From Tritrichomonas musculus (lineage: Eukaryota; Parabasalia; Tritrichomonadida; Tritrichomonadidae): a stretch of 64,000 nucleotides of DNA. Under the pieces are notes generated by a model. That model made no database searches, had not been told where the DNA came from, and worked only from the letters and a program-made list of their open reading frames with translations. The position numbers and the translations under genes are program-made. Location: contig JAPFFF010000009.1 of the NCBI GenBank assembly GCA_039105265.1, positions 4,588,001-4,652,000 of the forward strand, in the 5' to 3' direction. Shown here in pieces: positions 48,941-58,799 of the stretch (position 1 is its first letter; each line of letters starts with the position of its first letter).

Positions 48941-49366
48941 TTAGTACCTAGCACGAATTCGTGAAGCACTAACATATGGTTCGATGGTTTTATCTATATA
49001 CTTAAACATTTTGGTGTGGGGATTATAATATCTGGACTTGTAAGTATACGTATCATTCTGTTCTTCTTCATTCTGCTTTCGTGGAACTGTTCGTGATACG
49101 TTACAGAGCTTACCATTACGTTTTGTGAATCGTTTTGTCGATTGTGGTATATCTTCATTAAGCTCTCTCGTATCGAACTTACTAGCATTTGGATTGCGAT
49201 GGAACAGGGTGTTAAGAGTCTTATATTCTTGTTTAGTTGTTAACTCGGTGATAGCTCGTTTAAGTACTGTTAAGTCGTCGGTAGTATACAGCTCTTCTAA
49301 GCTTGTTTGTGTTGTATTCTTATTCTTACTCATTTCTATGTAATTAAACTCACACAGATAACCCAT
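48941..49366 (-). CDS. small hypothetical protein, paralogue A of a tandem pair
   Basis: This is a 141-codon frame; Met at 49333 (MSKNKNTTQTSLEELYTT) is an equally good start. I do not recognise it. Its middle, YKTLNTLFHRNPNASKFDTR then ELNEDIP and FTKRNGK, matches the frame at 49744-49989 closely, so the two are tandem paralogues. The C-terminal part is basic, with Tyr-rich YTYKSRYYNPHTKMFKYIDK. CpG-containing codons are more frequent than in flanking host genes. The short helical N-terminus with a basic tail could suit a nucleic-acid-binding or structural protein; that is guesswork. Confidence 0.55.
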   Translation of the reverse strand: MGYLCEFNYIEMSKNKNTTQTSLEELYTTDDLTVLKRAITELTTKQEYKTLNTLFHRNPNASKFDTRELNEDIPQSTKRFTKRNGKLCNVSRTVPRKQNEEEQNDTYTYKSRYYNPHTKMFKYIDKTIEPYVSASRIRARY

Positions 49367-49384
49367 AAATGTTGATTTCTATAG

Positions 49385-49480
49385 TTAGCTAGCTGTGTTG
49401 GTATAGTTTTTGGATCATGAAGTGCATCTCCGGACTTCGGTTGCAGATGCAAGTTCGATTCGCTACCATACCTCTTTTCT
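49385..49480 (+). other. tRNA-shaped sequence with Pol III-like boxes
   Basis: GGTATAG (49400-49406) can pair with CCATACC (49466-49472) at six of seven positions, at tRNA-like spacing. GTTCGATTC (49453-49461) matches a B box/T-loop, and TTTT follows at 49475-49478. Inside is a perfect 7-bp stem, TGCATCT/AGATGCA (49423-49429 and 49445-49451). However, the T stem does not pair and no clean anticodon arm forms, so this is not a normal tRNA gene. It could be a degenerate tRNA, a tRNA-derived repeat or another Pol III transcript. Confidence 0.3.
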
Positions 49481-49743
49481 GTGTAAATTTACATCATATT
49501 TGTGATAGAGCCCATAACGAATTAACACCTATGTGGTAAGCTATTGCTTGTGGTATAGATAACACAGAAGCATTTGTCGACAAAGGTAAAACAAAACCGT
49601 CTCGTGGTGGATGCAGTTTCCTTTCCTTGAGGGATTGATACATAATCCCGGGCACGTATATTGGTTCCTCGAGAGAATGCATTACGCATCCATCATGGGG
49701 TTGGGTTTTGCTAAAAAAATCATCTTTTTGGTCTCATCATGTC
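49481..49743. other. island segment between the two paralogues
   Basis: This segment has the same richer base composition as the rest of the island (for example CCTCGAGAGAATGC and ATAATCCCGGGCACG). It carries short open frames on both strands, none with a recognisable product. Confidence 0.4.
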
Positions 49744-49989
49744 TTAGTCTTTTTGATCTTTACGTCGAGGTCTGGTCTCGAATTTCATTACACCCTTTCT
49801 CTTGGTAAAGTGTTTCTCATCACATGGTATCTCTTCATTAAGTTCACGAGTAGCAAATTTCCACGTATTTGGATTACGACGTAATAGTGTATTAATTGTC
49901 TTATAGTCTTTCGATTCGATAAGTCTAGCGAGTTCATGCTTCAACTTGTCCATATCATTCATTGCGAATAACTCTGTTAATGCGGTCAT
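49744..49989 (-). CDS. small hypothetical protein, paralogue B of the tandem pair
   Basis: This 81-codon frame starts MTALTELFAMNDMDKLKHEL. It matches paralogue A through YKTINTLLRRNPNTWKFATR, ELNEEIP and HFTKRKG, but stops where A continues into its Tyr-rich tail. Conservation of this core in two copies that differ in nucleotide sequence suggests selection on the protein. The function is unknown. Confidence 0.5.
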   Translation of the reverse strand: MTALTELFAMNDMDKLKHELARLIESKDYKTINTLLRRNPNTWKFATRELNEEIPCDEKHFTKRKGVMKFETRPRRKDQKD

Positions 49990-50028
49990 TTCTTTACAAG
50001 AAAAATACCAAGTAATCGTATTGTTGAT

Positions 50029-51741
50029 TCACTTCTTCACCAATTTATACACTCGACCTCTCTTACCATTAACTCTTTTGGTAGCAAATTCTATATCAAC
50101 GATAGGTTCATTAACAGGTTCATCAACGACATGTTCATCAACGATAGGTTCATCAACAACAGTATCATCAACGATAGGTACATTAACTGGTTCATCATCA
50201 TCATCAATAGATTCATCAACAGATTCATCATCATCAACCGGTTCATCATTCTCTTCGAGAACTTCACTTTGTGAATCGTCATCATCAGCAGATTTACCGA
50301 ATCGTACACGACCAAACTCATATAATGCGACATTCCAATCTGTTTTACTCATACAATTCCATGCTCTATCACGCAGCTCGTTTAAGTATCTCTCATATCT
50401 GTTGTTCGGTATCGAGTACTTTCTCTTGTTCAAATGCTTTCCATATCGAACATATACATATACATCCGAGTTTCGATTTCGGTTTCGACCTAGAAACTGT
50501 TTAACACTGGACACAGTATCGATATATGTTTAGACGAATACAGATAGAATATTCTCTTTAATGGACTGTCCGTTCTGGATAGATGAGGTAGATATAATAA
50601 CATCAACGTCTTCGTCGAACAAACCATCTTCATTCAACTTAACCTCTTTGTTATCACCCGTATATAACGCAACCTTGTATCTATCTTTCAATAACCTACT
50701 CTCCTTTTTTTCTTCGATCTTAATTAATACTTTATCGTATTTCATTCGCTTTGTATCTATTAGGTTAACTATTTCAGCTCGTTGTTCATCAGCATCTGTT
50801 ATCAACTTATTAATATAGATGTTTCGATTATATCTTTCATCGATATGTGGATTAACGATTATGTAATCTCTGAAACACGCGAAGTGTTTAATATCTTCAG
50901 CAGTAGCACTTATTAACGCAACTCGATCGAACTCTTTAGTAATCTCAATCAATCCAATATGTTGTAGTAACATATGTGCTTCGTCAATCACTAGAAAGTA
51001 ATCTAATCGTTGCTCTTTCATATAGTATTCTTCAATTAGATCACCTAAGCACTTAGAAGCTGTGTTGTAAGTAGTAATAATTATATCAACTCCCTTATGT
51101 ACAGCTTTATGGAATTCACTAAACACGTTATCATTAACACATAATCGAATGGAATTAACGTCCATATCACTCAACTTGGTATAGAACTCTGTGGCTATAT
51201 TCACTGTTGGAACTATTACCATAAACCTCTCTGTACTATGTGATGCAATCCATTTACGGATCGCTGTCGATTTACCAGAACCGATTGGAGCTTCACAGAT
51301 GAACTTTTTGGTCCGGATTTGTTTAGTGATCTTCCGTAAATCATACTTATCATGGTCTATGTAATAACAAGGAGAGTCATCAAAGTCGACTTAACCGAGA
51401 AAGTTACCATTCTCATCATAACGTTCTATAATATCATCAACACAAAGTTTATGTTCACCACTAGTTAGATGTTTAATCGTTGTTTCATCTTCTAATGGTT
51501 TGCCGTTCTTATCGAAATAACCTTCCCACTGTATAGTGTTTAACCGTTCAGGGATCTCATCAAACATCTGCCATCGTATATATGATGGATCATGGATTTC
51601 AACCGGTTGTTCATTCACGACTGTCTGTTCTTCAATTACTTTCAATAGATCATCGTCGTTGTCAGGAACTGGATCTCTATAATCATCAACAGACTCCCAT
51701 TTAATACATTCGTGATAATACAACATAGTGTTCAGTGTCAT
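50029..51741 (-). pseudogene. fossil superfamily 2 helicase-like gene of a foreign (virus- or plasmid-like) island
   Basis: The region carries superfamily 2 helicase hallmarks in the expected order: a P-loop of GSGKS type, a DEAH box (VIDEAHML), a SAT motif (ALISATAE) and a motif VI-like QFLGRNR. It also has an acidic, Asp/Val/Pro-rich stretch near its 3' end and an unrecognised N-terminal part. It is broken, with about two breaks. The overall shape recalls origin-binding or replication helicases of DNA viruses and linear plasmids, but the family is not settled. Its bases and CpG use differ from flanking host genes, suggesting horizontal origin. The breaks are few, so decay is probably not ancient. 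Confidence 0.6.
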
Positions 51742-52049
51742 TGGTTTCAGAATCGATTCAAAAAATCGATGAATAAATGTATAAACAATTGTTTCAGGAC
51801 GGATTCATATTATTATAGTCGATTTTGCCTATTATTATAGCATTTATTTTAGGTTATCGCTATTAATGTTGTCATATATTAATAGATCTTTAGTCTTGTG
51901 CCACAAGTAGCACTAAATTAAATACAAAACAGCTGATTTTTTGGGGATTTTCGTCAATTAAATTAGCTGTCACGCGACTGTTGCGGGTATATATACTAAT
52001 TAAGTCAAGGATGACTAAAATGCAATTTTTGGTAGACTGAATGAATTAG

Positions 52050-52106
52050 GGTTAGGAGAACGCAGTGCGGGCGAAGGGTACGGAGTACCTGTAGCCCCTC
52101 CTAACC
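52050..52106. other. nested GC-rich hairpin, RNA-like or GC cluster
   Basis: Three helices stack in order: GGTTAGGAG (52050-52058) with CTCCTAACC (52098-52106), GGGC (52069-52072) with GCCC (52094-52097), and GGTAC (52077-52081) with GTACC (52085-52089) around GGA. On the 3' side the two outer helices are contiguous. Eighteen base pairs in 57 nt amid AT-rich sequence is unlikely by chance. The function is unknown. Confidence 0.65.
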
Positions 52107-52203
52107 TTACTACTTTATGTTTCAAGCTTAGGTATTCTTACTTATATTTAGGTATATAAAGAAACTCACTAAATTAAAAATAAAAAAATCCCATATTCAT
52201 CAA

Positions 52204-52250
52204 CTTTTCTCTGAAAAAAACTGAATGAAAAAGAGTGTAATTACCTTTTA
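52204..52250. repeat. dispersed 50-bp repeat, copy 2
   Basis: This is the partner of 5501-5552: CTTTTCTCTGAAAAAAAC, then AAAAAGAGTGTAATTACCTTT. The surrounding sequences are otherwise unrelated. Confidence 0.6.
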
Positions 52251-52558
52251 ATAAATAATGATTGCATACCAATTTTGGGGAGAATCTATTTCACTTCACC
52301 GTGTCCGCACCTCTGAAAATTATTTCCAAAAAAAAATTAAGTTTATATCTTAAAATTAAATCGCAATTATTGCATTAAGAAAAACTTTTTGAGAGCATGC
52401 GATAAGATAAACTCCTTCAATTTTTGATAACAAAGTCTGATTGTTCTTGAAATCTTTCGTATTTTATATTATCAAAAAAAAAGGGAAGCTAGGCAAGTTG
52501 CTTGAATCGATTTTGATTGCATAAAACATAAAGAGTCTTCTCAACTTGACCCGTTCAA

Positions 52559-53005
52559 TTAATAAGCACCTTTGGAAGATTCCAGTAATAGCGGAAGTGG
52601 TTGAAGCAGCGTTGAGTTCGATTCATAATCTTCGTCTCTGATTTTTTTCTTCATTTCTCGATATTCTTCTTGGTCTAAAAGCTCTAATTTCAATTTTAAT
52701 GCAGTATCAGTCATATTCTGATTATTATCAGCTAACATTTTGGAAAAACGAAGTTCAATGCGCCTTATAAGTAATTTTAAAGGATCATCCTCAAAAATTT
52801 CTTGGTATTTCATGTTAATTGGAGGTCCATCATTTGCATTTTTATTTAAAATATGCTTCTTTTTGAATTTTAAATCCGTTTTAACTGAAAAAAATTGTAG
52901 TTGAGGTTTTATTTGATTGAGAATCGGAAAATCAAAATCACTTTGAAAAAAGTTATCTGCATACAATGAATCATCTTCAGCATCTGTAATTTTAATTTCA
53001 TGCAT
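52559..53005 (-). CDS. hypothetical protein, 148 residues
   Basis: I do not recognise this protein. It starts MHEIKITDAEDDSLYADNFF and is charged throughout. A helical central part, DPLKLLIRRIELRFSKMLAD, leads into a Lys/Glu-rich segment (KLKLELLDQEEYREMKKKIRDEDYE) likely to be a coiled coil. No signal peptide, membrane span or metal-binding pattern is visible. Composition resembles host genes rather than the adjacent island. It lies tail to tail with the spacer holding the GC hairpin. Confidence 0.55.
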   Translation of the reverse strand: MHEIKITDAEDDSLYADNFFQSDFDFPILNQIKPQLQFFSVKTDLKFKKKHILNKNANDGPPINMKYQEIFEDDPLKLLIRRIELRFSKMLADNNQNMTDTALKLKLELLDQEEYREMKKKIRDEDYESNSTLLQPLPLLLESSKGAY

Positions 53006-53775
53006 GCTGACTAGAAAGCATCAACAAAAATCGTCCAATAATATAAGTAGGAGAATCCATGACTGATTTGAAAAGAGTGATTTGTCCTGTTATCATATAG
53101 TTCCTTTTTTCGCCCCACTTTGTTTTTGATATCATGATTAAAATCCATGACTGCTATAAAACTCATCATTTTCCATCAAAGATTCATAATCATGATCAAA
53201 GGGTGTAATTGCGCATTCAAGTTTATCATATACTTCATTATAAGGAAGAAACATTTATTTGAGTCTTCATTTTAATAGTATTCTGAATAATCATCAATTG
53301 AACTCATATTATAAAAGGTCTTCAAATATGGTAAAATATACCCCATTGACCTCTAATAGTTTTTTTTTTTTTTAAATCCGACGCTTTGAGACGTTAAAAA
53401 ATCAATCCATTTGTTTATACAATTAATATATATCCTATTCTTACTCTGATTTTTTATCTCTTAAGTTCAAGGCATTTTGTACTTTCTTCACAGGGACAAA
53501 GTTCATTCTGAGTCGAGAAAATCCAAGAGTGTTTTATTTAAAAAATCTTTGTTGATTTTACATGATTGTTGACATGCTCTATTTGCCTGGATTTTTATAC
53601 TTGGTGGAAAAATCATTACAAACATTTAACTATTAAAACTTTGGGAAAAGAGATTAAAAAAAGATATCCTCAATGTTAACAAATTAAAACGTACTTTCGA
53701 TCATTTTCCACTCAAAAAATGTACAATTTTTAGAAAAAACCAACCACAAAAAAAAAGCCGTTATTTATACTAACA
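53006..53775. other. divergent spacer upstream of the calmodulin-like gene
   Basis: This 770-bp region separates the divergently transcribed hypothetical and calmodulin-like genes and should contain both promoters. A T run occurs at about 53360-53372, and CACTCAAAAAATGTAC lies about 65 bp ahead of the calmodulin-like start. No other feature is seen. Confidence 0.5.
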
Positions 53776-54234
53776 ATGACAAATAATCCTTCGTTTACAC
53801 CAGAACAAATTGCTCAGTATCGTGAAGCTTTTAATATCTTTGACCGAGATGGTGATGGCCATATTGATAAGAAAGAATTAGCAACAGTTCTTCGTTCGTT
53901 TGGCCATAACTTATCATCTGCTGAAATTGATGCAATCATGAAAGAGGTCGATACATCAAATAATGGCACAATAGAATTTGAAGAATTTATTGACATAATT
54001 GATAAGCAAGTGCACCAAGGAGACGTTGAAGATGAAATATTAGATGCATTTCGCGCCTTTGACAAAGACCAAGATGGAAAAATTGCTGGTTCTGAGCTTG
54101 CACATATTCTTAAAAATATTGGTGAGCCTCTTAGCCAGGAAGAGGTAGATGAAATGATCGCGCAAGCCGATTTACATAAGGATGGCATAATTGATTATGT
54201 TGAGTATGTACATCTAATGCTGTCTTCTAAATAG
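53776..54234 (+). CDS. calmodulin-like four EF-hand protein
   Basis: This 152-codon protein is close to calmodulin in length and layout. Four EF-hand loops occur in order: DRDGDGHIDKKE (about residues 24-35), DTSNNGTIEFEE (about 60-71), DKDQDGKIAGSE (about 97-108) and DLHKDGIIDYVE (about 133-144). The first three have good calcium-ligand positions and the invariant Glu at position 12; loop 4 starts DLHKDG, so its third ligand position is Lys-flanked and may bind weakly. Helices such as EEVDEMIAQAD are calmodulin hallmarks. It lacks the long basic N-terminus of centrins but diverges enough that calmodulin-like is safer than calmodulin. Expected role: a calcium sensor regulating cytoskeletal and kinase targets. 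Confidence 0.9.
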   Translation: MTNNPSFTPEQIAQYREAFNIFDRDGDGHIDKKELATVLRSFGHNLSSAEIDAIMKEVDTSNNGTIEFEEFIDIIDKQVHQGDVEDEILDAFRAFDKDQDGKIAGSELAHILKNIGEPLSQEEVDEMIAQADLHKDGIIDYVEYVHLMLSSK

Positions 54235-54408
54235 AAGAGTTTTTTTTTTTCATGTTTCTTTTTTTTGTAAATAAAATAATTTTAATTATATTCTATTTTA
54301 GGAGTACATTACGTGGCTTTAACAATATACAACATATGACTTAAATGGAATTATTTTCCATTGTAATATCAACATGAATAAAATATTTAATAATTTTATA
54401 AATCTAAT

Positions 54409-55287
54409 TTATTTCAACAATGCCATGATAATCAAAACAATAACAAAAACTGATAAAATTAGGGCACAAATCCACATTCTTGATTTCGATTGATATTTTG
54501 CTGCTTTCTCAACTTCTTTATGCGCTTCGACGGCATTATTCAGAGATTCAGTAACACAAAAATCAATTCTATCAATAATTGTTCCTTGTTCAACAATAAG
54601 ATTAGATAAGTCTAAAAACATATTTTTAATTTCTTCTGCTCGTCGTGCAATCTGTTCAATTTCTTCATTATTTCTTTCTTCTTGAAGCATTTGCTGCCTC
54701 ATCTCGCTCTGTTGATCTCCTAAATTAAAAGCTGTAAAATCAAAAGATTTATCTTTATCATTATTTTTTTTGTTTTTTTTCTGTTTAGAGCGAGAGTGAC
54801 GATCAAAACTAGCAGAAAACGTTTGCTGTGCTGTTTTAAATTTAACAGAAAAGTCTCTATATGAATCTAATAGAGCAGTTCTAATATTGGATAATATTTT
54901 CGCTCGATCAGGATATTGATTTCCTGGCATAGTAATAAAGTTTATTCTCTGGGAAATGGTTTGAAGGTGATTATTAATAGAATTTGTAAGCGTATTAATT
55001 TCATTTATCGAATCGGATGTATCTGAAAAAGTTGGCCTTAAGCACTCATGCTGCTTTTTAAGGAGTGTATCTAAAGATATGTTAACTTGCGCTAATTCGG
55101 ATTTAATTTCATTGGATAAATGAAAAAAAGGTTCAAGAGGCGACTCGCTTTGATCTGATAAGTCTGAAGAAAGTAGTCGTGATGTATCGTTTGTTTCTCG
55201 TGATGATCGGGCCATCACTTTGGTTCCACGGTAGCTCATCAAAATGGAGGTTCTATCACGATTTGCACCATATGTTGGCAAATACAT
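54409..55287 (-). CDS. Qa-SNARE, syntaxin-16/Tlg2-like
   Basis: This 292-codon SNARE is anchored by a C-terminal membrane helix (MWICALILSVFVIVLIIMAL). The SNARE motif covers about residues 195-262 (EERNNEEIEQIARRAEEIKNMF, then LSNLIVEQGTIIDRIDFCVTES), with Gln at the central layer, placing it among Qa-SNAREs. IVEQGTIIDRID is typical of syntaxin-16/Tlg2, which act in endosome-to-trans-Golgi fusion. The N-terminal part (about 60-170) is helical, consistent with a Habc domain, followed by a Lys/Asn-rich linker. The N-terminus (MYLPTYGANRDRTSILMSYR) may bind a Sec1/Munc18 partner, as in Tlg2. The stop is TAA followed by A. It is convergent with the calmodulin-like gene. Confidence 0.9.
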   Translation of the reverse strand: MYLPTYGANRDRTSILMSYRGTKVMARSSRETNDTSRLLSSDLSDQSESPLEPFFHLSNEIKSELAQVNISLDTLLKKQHECLRPTFSDTSDSINEINTLTNSINNHLQTISQRINFITMPGNQYPDRAKILSNIRTALLDSYRDFSVKFKTAQQTFSASFDRHSRSKQKKNKKNNDKDKSFDFTAFNLGDQQSEMRQQMLQEERNNEEIEQIARRAEEIKNMFLDLSNLIVEQGTIIDRIDFCVTESLNNAVEAHKEVEKAAKYQSKSRMWICALILSVFVIVLIIMALLK

Positions 55288-57982
55288 AAAAATATCAATT
55301 TGTATGATTTTTCATTTAATTGACCATTTCAAATTTTCTTGATGGATGAACTTATTTTTAACGCAAAAACTCATAACATAATTGATTTGTATTTTATATA
55401 AGTATATAAAAAATTTAATATTAATATATAATAGTTATTCAATCTAAAATTACTTTAGATTTTATTTATGTTAATGAGATAAAAACGTTTTATTCAGAAT
55501 TAATCTAATTTGAATGCATTCAAATATTTTTTTTTTCTCAATTTTTTCTTTTCAAATTTAAGTTTTATAGTTTTACAAATTTTTCTTGATAATACATTAA
55601 TATTTTTTGAATATTCTTGTACATTTAACCATTAATATGAATTTTAAAAATAATTATTTATATTCTACTCAATATCAATCAATATATAAGCTGGAATACA
55701 TAAAACTAATGATTATGTGTAATTTAACATAACTCTAAAATAAAATTGGTAGTTTGAATTTTAAATTTACTTGATTAAATAGAATTATTATACGCATATA
55801 TATCTAATATATCTTTTTCGAATGATTTGATGCATTGATTTTGGTAAAATATTTGATTTAATAGCATCAGTATTTTTTTCAAAAAGTAGATTATATCTCA
55901 GCCTTTTTGTGTAAATATTAAAATTTGACTGGCTCATTCTTATTATATTTGCAGTTACTTTAATATAATAATTTGATCAATCTTGAATTACTTGAAATTA
56001 AGAATCTCTTATTATCATCAATTAAACTTAACTAAATTGTAAAAGTAATATTTATATATGATTACTATTTTTTTATTTATAAATAAAATAAAATTATAAA
56101 TATATTAATTACATAACGCAAAAGAAGAAAATAATGTGAAAAAATTGACAATTAGTTAACCCTCATCTTATTAATGATATCCATGACATATAAACATATC
56201 TATCAATGATATTAAACAAAATTGATTAAAACCAAAATGTAATTTTATACAGACTTCATCATATTTTCTTTTGTGATATTCTCCTTCAATATATTTCGTA
56301 GGTCATGAGTTTACAGATTAAATAAACATGATAATACCCAATTAAAATATTTTTTAAAAAGTTAAAGTAATCAAAAAACTTTGTGTGTATAGAGAGTCTC
56401 AAATTGAGATTCTCAATTTTGTTTTAACAAAAAAGCTATGATATAATTTGGGAATCAACTTTATATAAATAAATTTATTATAAAAAATAATTATAATAAA
56501 TATCAATTAAAAAATTAAAATATTTTTTGAGAAAAAAATAAGATATTCATATTTTAATTTTTTAATTTGATTGAAAATTAAATTACTAATTGGTCACTTC
56601 TATTCAAAAAAAAAAAAAAAAAAAAAAAAAAGTTTTCATACCATAGAGGCATATCAACCAAAAAAAGCTCTCAAAAAGTGAAAGTAGAAAATAAGATAAG
56701 TCCAATTATAAAAGATTAGTATAAAAAAGAAGAATGTATTTATGATCTTTGAAATCCAATTATTTAGTTTGTACAATAAAAATTTATAGTTTTTAGGTAA
56801 AAAACATCAATTTTGATTTTTCATTTTATCCACTCTATAGAAATATAAGATCCAAGATTCTTTACATTTATAACTTAATAATATTAACAAATTACTAATG
56901 TTTTTTATGATTACTCTATACGTTCTTTAAATATCTAAACATAAAACGTCTTATTTTCAAATTTCTGTGATACTAATAATATTTCATTTTTTATTCAAAA
57001 TAAAACAGCCATTTTAATAATTATATTGGGATTTTCTTTTATACGTTTCAATATACACTAATATTATACTTTCAATTCAATTGATAGTTCATTGAAAAAA
57101 TAAAATATAATTAGTGCTCAAAATATGATTTTTAGAGGATTTATAGAACTTATTATAAATTCATTTCATTTTACTTTAAAATTATATAAAAAAAATTTTG
57201 AAATAAATCATTTTTTATTTTTACCGATCGAACTTTTTCAAATAATTATATTTTATATAAATATTTGAGAATATTAGAGCAGAAATTTATTTTGTTGATT
57301 AATAAAAATTATATACTTCTTTATTAAAAATCAAATAATGATTTTACCTACTTTATAAAATCAAAATAAAATATTTTAAAATATTTGTTTTAAATTTTTT
57401 GTGATATGCAAATATAATTACTTTTATAAATTTATAATTAATATCTAAGAATATTTATATCATAAAATAAATTTTTGATAATTAAATTTCCAAGTTATAA
57501 ATAAAACTTATTTATTCTTCTCAAATTGAAAGAATATTCAATTAACCATCTCTCAAATTGAAAAGCTATTCAATAAAAATTCTCTCAAATTGAAATGGTA
57601 TTCAATCATGATCTTATCAAAAATGAAAGAGAATTCATTTTTCAATATATCAAATTTGAATAAATCTACTTTTTGAATTGAAGATATTGAGTTAAAAATG
57701 ATGATTTGAATGAAAACTAAAAACTGTATAGAAGTTTTCGTTTGCTCAAGAGGAAAAGTTTTAATATACATCATTTAAATCTTATATTATCATTTTCAAA
57801 AAAATTTATCGAGTAGAATTTTGGTTGACATGCCTCTCATACCATTTACCCACATAATTTCGCAAAAGTGTAATTCTTTTAAAAGGGTAATTTTTATAGA
57901 AAGAGAACGTTTATTTATTTTTTTTATTAATTTGATGCAGATTTATATCATGAAATTTTAAAGCTCCAGAAATGAATGCAAA
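55288..57982. other. 2.7-kb AT-rich spacer with tandem repeats
   Basis: No gene is supported. It contains a run of about 26 A (56606-56631), a CTCTCAAAAAGTG motif (about 56669) and a 32-bp tandem repeat (57519-57614). Confidence 0.6.
57519..57614. repeat. 32-bp tandem repeat, three copies
   Basis: TCTCAAATTGAAA followed by a variable AAAgsTATTCAAT-like segment begins at 57519, 57551 and 57583, an exact 32-bp period. A fourth, decayed unit may follow. It is not coding in any convincing frame. Confidence 0.85.
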
Positions 57983-58461
57983 TAGACTTGTTATTTTGAG
58001 AATCGATATCAAAAACGTCACTTTCTTGCATCTGATACTCGATTATCAGTTTAAAAAACTGATATCGAGATTATCGATTATCAAGATATCAGATATGAAA
58101 TGTGATATGAAAATAATTGTAAACTTGATATCAATTACCGAGATCTCGAGATCTTAAACTGATTTATCTTTTTTTATAATTGGTATATGTGATTTTATAA
58201 TATTTAAAAATATATAATATAATGCATTGATGTTTATTTTAAGATTAAGATCAAAAAATACATTCTTTTTTTATGAAATATTTGAGATTAAAATACGATC
58301 ATATTTTTATCAAAAAGTTTAATTGAAAATTCTGATATCAAAATCTGAGAAAAAAAATTCTCGATCTCTGAAATCGATCTCGAGAATCTGTATATATTTA
58401 TGTATCGATATCAAAAAGTCAATCAATTATCGATCTCGAGAATCGGAGAATAACAAGTCTA
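57983..58461. mobile_element. hAT-type MITE with intact 8-bp target duplication
   Basis: The ends are TAGACTTGTTATT (57983-57995) and its reverse complement (58449-58461). They are flanked by the identical octamer AATGCAAA at 57975-57982 and 58462-58469. TAG-starting termini and 8-bp duplications are typical of the hAT superfamily. The 479-bp interior has no transposase but is packed with short palindromes (GATATC, ATCTCGAGAT, CGATATCG), which subterminal transposase-binding repeats could explain. It looks whole and fairly recent. Confidence 0.85.
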
Positions 58462-58799
58462 AATGCAAAATATGTTAATTCATTCTTAATAAAGAATTAT
58501 CTTCTAAATTTTCAGCTGTATTTATGAACCTAGATTTTTCATATTTTAAATTTTTTGGCCAACCTTTAGATAATAATGCACCAGATCTTTAGAGCATATA
58601 TAGAATCGGAATAATGCTTATATATTCATTAAGGCATCAAATTAATGAATTTGTAGTTATCACACTATTGGTCTACATTAAAGTAATAAACTAATAAATA
58701 TTTTAAATCATATAGTTCTTACAAACAGATCCGAGTCATCATCATGCTTTTTCAACAATTTGTACACAAGAATCAGACTAATTGTTGAAAGAATTTTAC
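58462..58799. other. short AT-rich spacer
   Basis: Nothing is recognised here beyond the right-hand target duplication of the hAT-type element. Confidence 0.5.

Larger units (their letters stand above)
51742..52558. other. spacer with GC-rich hairpin and dispersed repeat
   Basis: No gene is seen. It contains a compact GC-rich hairpin (52050-52106), a second copy of the roughly 50-bp dispersed repeat (52204-52250) and an AACTTTTTGA motif (about 52388). Confidence 0.6.

Noticed and set aside
49385-49480. A functional tRNA gene
   Set aside because: The T stem does not pair and no standard anticodon arm with U33 can be drawn. I kept it only as a tRNA-like sequence.
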